From assembly GCA_015039465.1 (NCBI GenBank), contig MU130718.1:1-19877 (forward strand): a stretch of 19,877 nt of DNA, in the 5' to 3' direction. Shown here piece by piece: positions 18,066-19,877 of the stretch. The notes beneath the pieces are model-generated. The model did not search any database. It worked only from the letters and a program-made list of their open reading frames with translations, and was not told the origin of the DNA. The stretch is from Phlegmacium glaucopus (taxonomy: Eukaryota; Basidiomycota; Agaricomycetes; Agaricales; Cortinariaceae). How positions within the stretch are numbered: the first letter of the stretch is position 1; each line of letters begins with the position of its first letter. The position numbers were made by a program, and so were the translations under genes.

Positions 18066-18794
18066 CACCCTCATGAAGCTGCTACAGAATGGGAAGCAAC
18101 ATTAGCAGTTCTTCGCTCATAACAAGCGGCTTAATGTTATGGGGTGGCTTATTGTCAATGTCCGGCTCCTCTCCTGAACTGTGCCGATTCTTCTGGAGCT
18201 AATTCGACCATCGATCATTAAGTGTGCATATTCTATCTTATATCAGGCTTCAACTTTAACTAAATAAGGATTAGCACTTACTTTTGCTACGCCTCATTAA
18301 CCATTCTTTTATCACGGCAAAAGTTGAATCAACATGCCTTGTTACTCCTTCATTGGAATCCCCTGAGCCGTACCTGCCTCAGAATTAAAGGTAAATTGAA
18401 TGAATAGACTCACGCTATGGGCCAGTATGACCGAAGATCAGAGTTTGTTGATGATACGTACATCATAGAGCCTCGTTCTGGTTTAAGGATGCTTTCAAGA
18501 TGTACAGGTTTTGTCTATACTTCGAAACTGTTTCCTTTCTCCTCAGCCTATGATGTTCTTAAAGCCGACAGTAGCTTCGAATATCCTCCAGCCAAAGTCG
18601 TTCTTTTCACCGAACACAAGGTCAGAATCCGGAGGGGCAGCGTTGCATCTACAGTGCTTCAAGGTACGCAGGGCCATTCGGATGCATGCAGCATGGCTGT
18701 CCGTTTTGGAACGCCTCTATCAACAAAGACTCCTCATCGACGATGAGCTTCAATTCATTCAACCTCACGCCTTCGCCAGCTACTCCATTGAATA
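18066..18794. other. Region without an identified gene
   Basis: Overlapping open frames of about 95-110 codons exist on the plus strand (18417-18746 and 18511-18795) and a 66-codon frame on the minus strand (18649-18849). The plus frame containing VRRAIRMHAAWLSVLERLYQ has a helix-like composition, but no family is recognised and the frames contradict one another. Part of the minus strand may be decayed fibrillarin sequence following the N-terminal piece at 18795-18940. Confidence 0.35.
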
Positions 18795-18940
18795 ATGTAT
18801 AGATCTTCGCCTTTGGCAATGAAAACACCAGCATGTCTGTGAGGTTCAAGGACAGCGTTTAAACCTCCTCTGGCTCCTCCACGACCTCCTCTTCCACCGC
18901 GACCACCGCGACCACCGCGACCACCTGGGGCTGGGCAGCC
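18795..18940 (-). pseudogene. Fibrillarin 5' fragment (RGG box and start of core)
   Basis: On the minus strand an exon-like block begins after a pyrimidine-rich CCCAG acceptor and reads a glycine/arginine-rich run (repeated GGR, then [11 protein letters not shown]) followed by [15 protein letters not shown]. Family fibrillarins carry an N-terminal RGG domain and then an [14 protein letters not shown] motif at the start of the conserved core. After GED the similarity is lost and a stop follows within about 20 codons. The 3' part of a fibrillarin lies 3.5 kb further along the same strand at 15150-15345, so the two may be the ends of one disrupted gene. Confidence 0.75.
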
Positions 18941-18969
18941 AGAAAAGAGATGTCAGCCATAACTAAAAC

Positions 18970-19203
18970 ATGCTCGTTGTGAACAACAGGTTACAGGATA
19001 CATAAACGAGTGTATATCAGAGCCTCATCAAAAACGTATGTCGAACCATTCGTAGTATTGCTTATCTTCACAAATGTGGTTTGACTGGCAGAGAAATACA
19101 TTATAATTAGAGGAGACACTCGACAAACAAATCTATCAGAGTCAACACTTCATCAAACTCCAACAACTAAGGGACAGGAACATTATCGTCCCCCTCACAT
19201 CAA
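18970..19203 (-). repeat. 3' flank of PMT copy C
   Basis: This is homologous to 11573-11800 (copy B) and 1690-1854 (copy A). Shared landmarks are GCTCGTTGTGAACA, ACGAGTGTATATCAGAGCCT, GGTATTGCTTATCTTC and GAGTCAACA. It starts right next to the fibrillarin 5' fragment. Confidence 0.7.
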
Positions 19204-19842
19204 TCAATTATTATAAATATTCCATCACTAGGAAAATCAATATACCAGTCTTAAGAAAAAGAATTCCGGACTATGAAATGACAGTCACATACCTTCCTCC
19301 ATTGTAGTCCTTTTGTCTTCTGCGATAGGTCCGGTGATTTCGAAAACAACCCCTTTGAACCACCAGAAGGTGAAGATGATGATGCACGCCGAATATTATA
19401 TTCTTTGTTTTCTTTGTATAGCGCTTTGAAGAAAAAATGAAATGATCCAGGACGTGTGACAGCATCGACGGAGAAGTATAGCGTTGGCAGCTGGAAAAGG
19501 AGATAAAGTCAGGGTTGTCGCGAACAATAGACAAGAACAAACATACATAGTGGTGAAGATAGGTTACACGTCCCATGATCAAGAAAGGCACTGATGAAGA
19601 TGATGAGATTTGACAGCGCACATTTGCATTTGAAACTCACCAAAGTGGAACGCCCACCCATAGAATGCTATTTTTCCAACATATAGGAAATGTTCCCATT
19701 CTCCTTACAAAAGTTTCGTCAATAACCAACCATGCTCCGAGTTCAAAGATCACAACTCACGAGTATCCATATCAATATACTTCCTCTGATATCTCAGAAG
19801 GTATACCCCCAAAGTAGCAAAGGCAACGAATAGACTAAGCGT
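19204..19842 (-). pseudogene. PMT-type protein O-mannosyltransferase pseudogene, copy C (3' part only)
   Basis: This copy keeps the last four or so exons of the gene. The terminal exon at 19227-19204 encodes WNIYNN and stop, the conserved fungal PMT C-terminus, but begins with a TGA if phase 0 is used. Upstream are the segments corresponding to SHVLDHFIFSSKRYTKKTKN, GRVTYLHHY, the frame-preserving GWAFHF and LLRYQRKY. A deletion of about 9 bp near 19385 shortens the segment before the FTFWWFKG motif. Homology to copy B stops at about 19842, after ACTAAG; 19843-19877 is unrelated. The whole 5' two-thirds is therefore missing within this window. Confidence 0.8.
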
Positions 19843-19877
19843 ATGGATTACCCTTGCGGTCAGCAGACCACCCGATC

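Overview
The window looks like nuclear DNA of a basidiomycete fungus, most likely Agaricomycotina. Real genes are cut by many short introns (about 49-75 bp, GT..AG, one probable GC..AG). The recognisable proteins are fungal: a Pmt2-type protein O-mannosyltransferase, fibrillarin, a fungal fatty-acid-synthase enoyl-reductase piece, and two P-loop GTPases of a kind expanded in mushrooms. No bacterial operon, tRNA, rRNA or CRISPR array was seen. All gene names come from protein-family knowledge, not from a database search.

Layout. 1-540: a decayed plus-strand coding fragment of unknown type. 540-1380: a pyrimidine-rich stretch with a degenerate motif and one isolated intron-like signal. 1535-3042: a 5'-truncated, internally deleted PMT pseudogene (copy A, minus) with its 3' flank. 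3828-6498: a 13-exon GTPase gene (minus) with an N-terminal C2-like domain and a C-terminal hydrophobic segment. 7318-8820: a second, divergently transcribed GTPase gene (plus). 9106-11212: 28 tandem copies of a 76-bp unit whose variation is concentrated in one 3-nt window, ending in a 26-nt poly(A). 11465-14803: a near full-length but broken PMT (copy B, minus). 15150-15345 and 18795-18940: two pieces of a fibrillarin gene (minus). 15553-15755: a fatty-acid-synthase fragment (plus) that runs straight into a 25-nt poly(A) and then a 50-bp palindromic tandem array (15784-16310). 16927-18065: an unknown plus-strand gene interrupted by a 622-bp hAT-type MITE with perfect 8-bp target-site duplications (17258-17879). 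18970-19842: a third, truncated PMT (copy C, minus).

The only genes that look intact are the two divergent GTPases. The rest resembles a segmental-duplication graveyard: three PMT copies on one strand, each with its own lesions, plus fibrillarin and FAS scraps. On the minus strand the order PMT(C)-fibrillarin N-terminal piece-fibrillarin C-terminal piece-PMT(B) suggests an old PMT-fibrillarin neighbourhood that was duplicated and then invaded by repeats.

The most unusual signals are the two tandem arrays. They share no sequence, but each is a near-constant unit with a 3-nt hypervariable site, and each abuts a poly(A) of about 25 nt.
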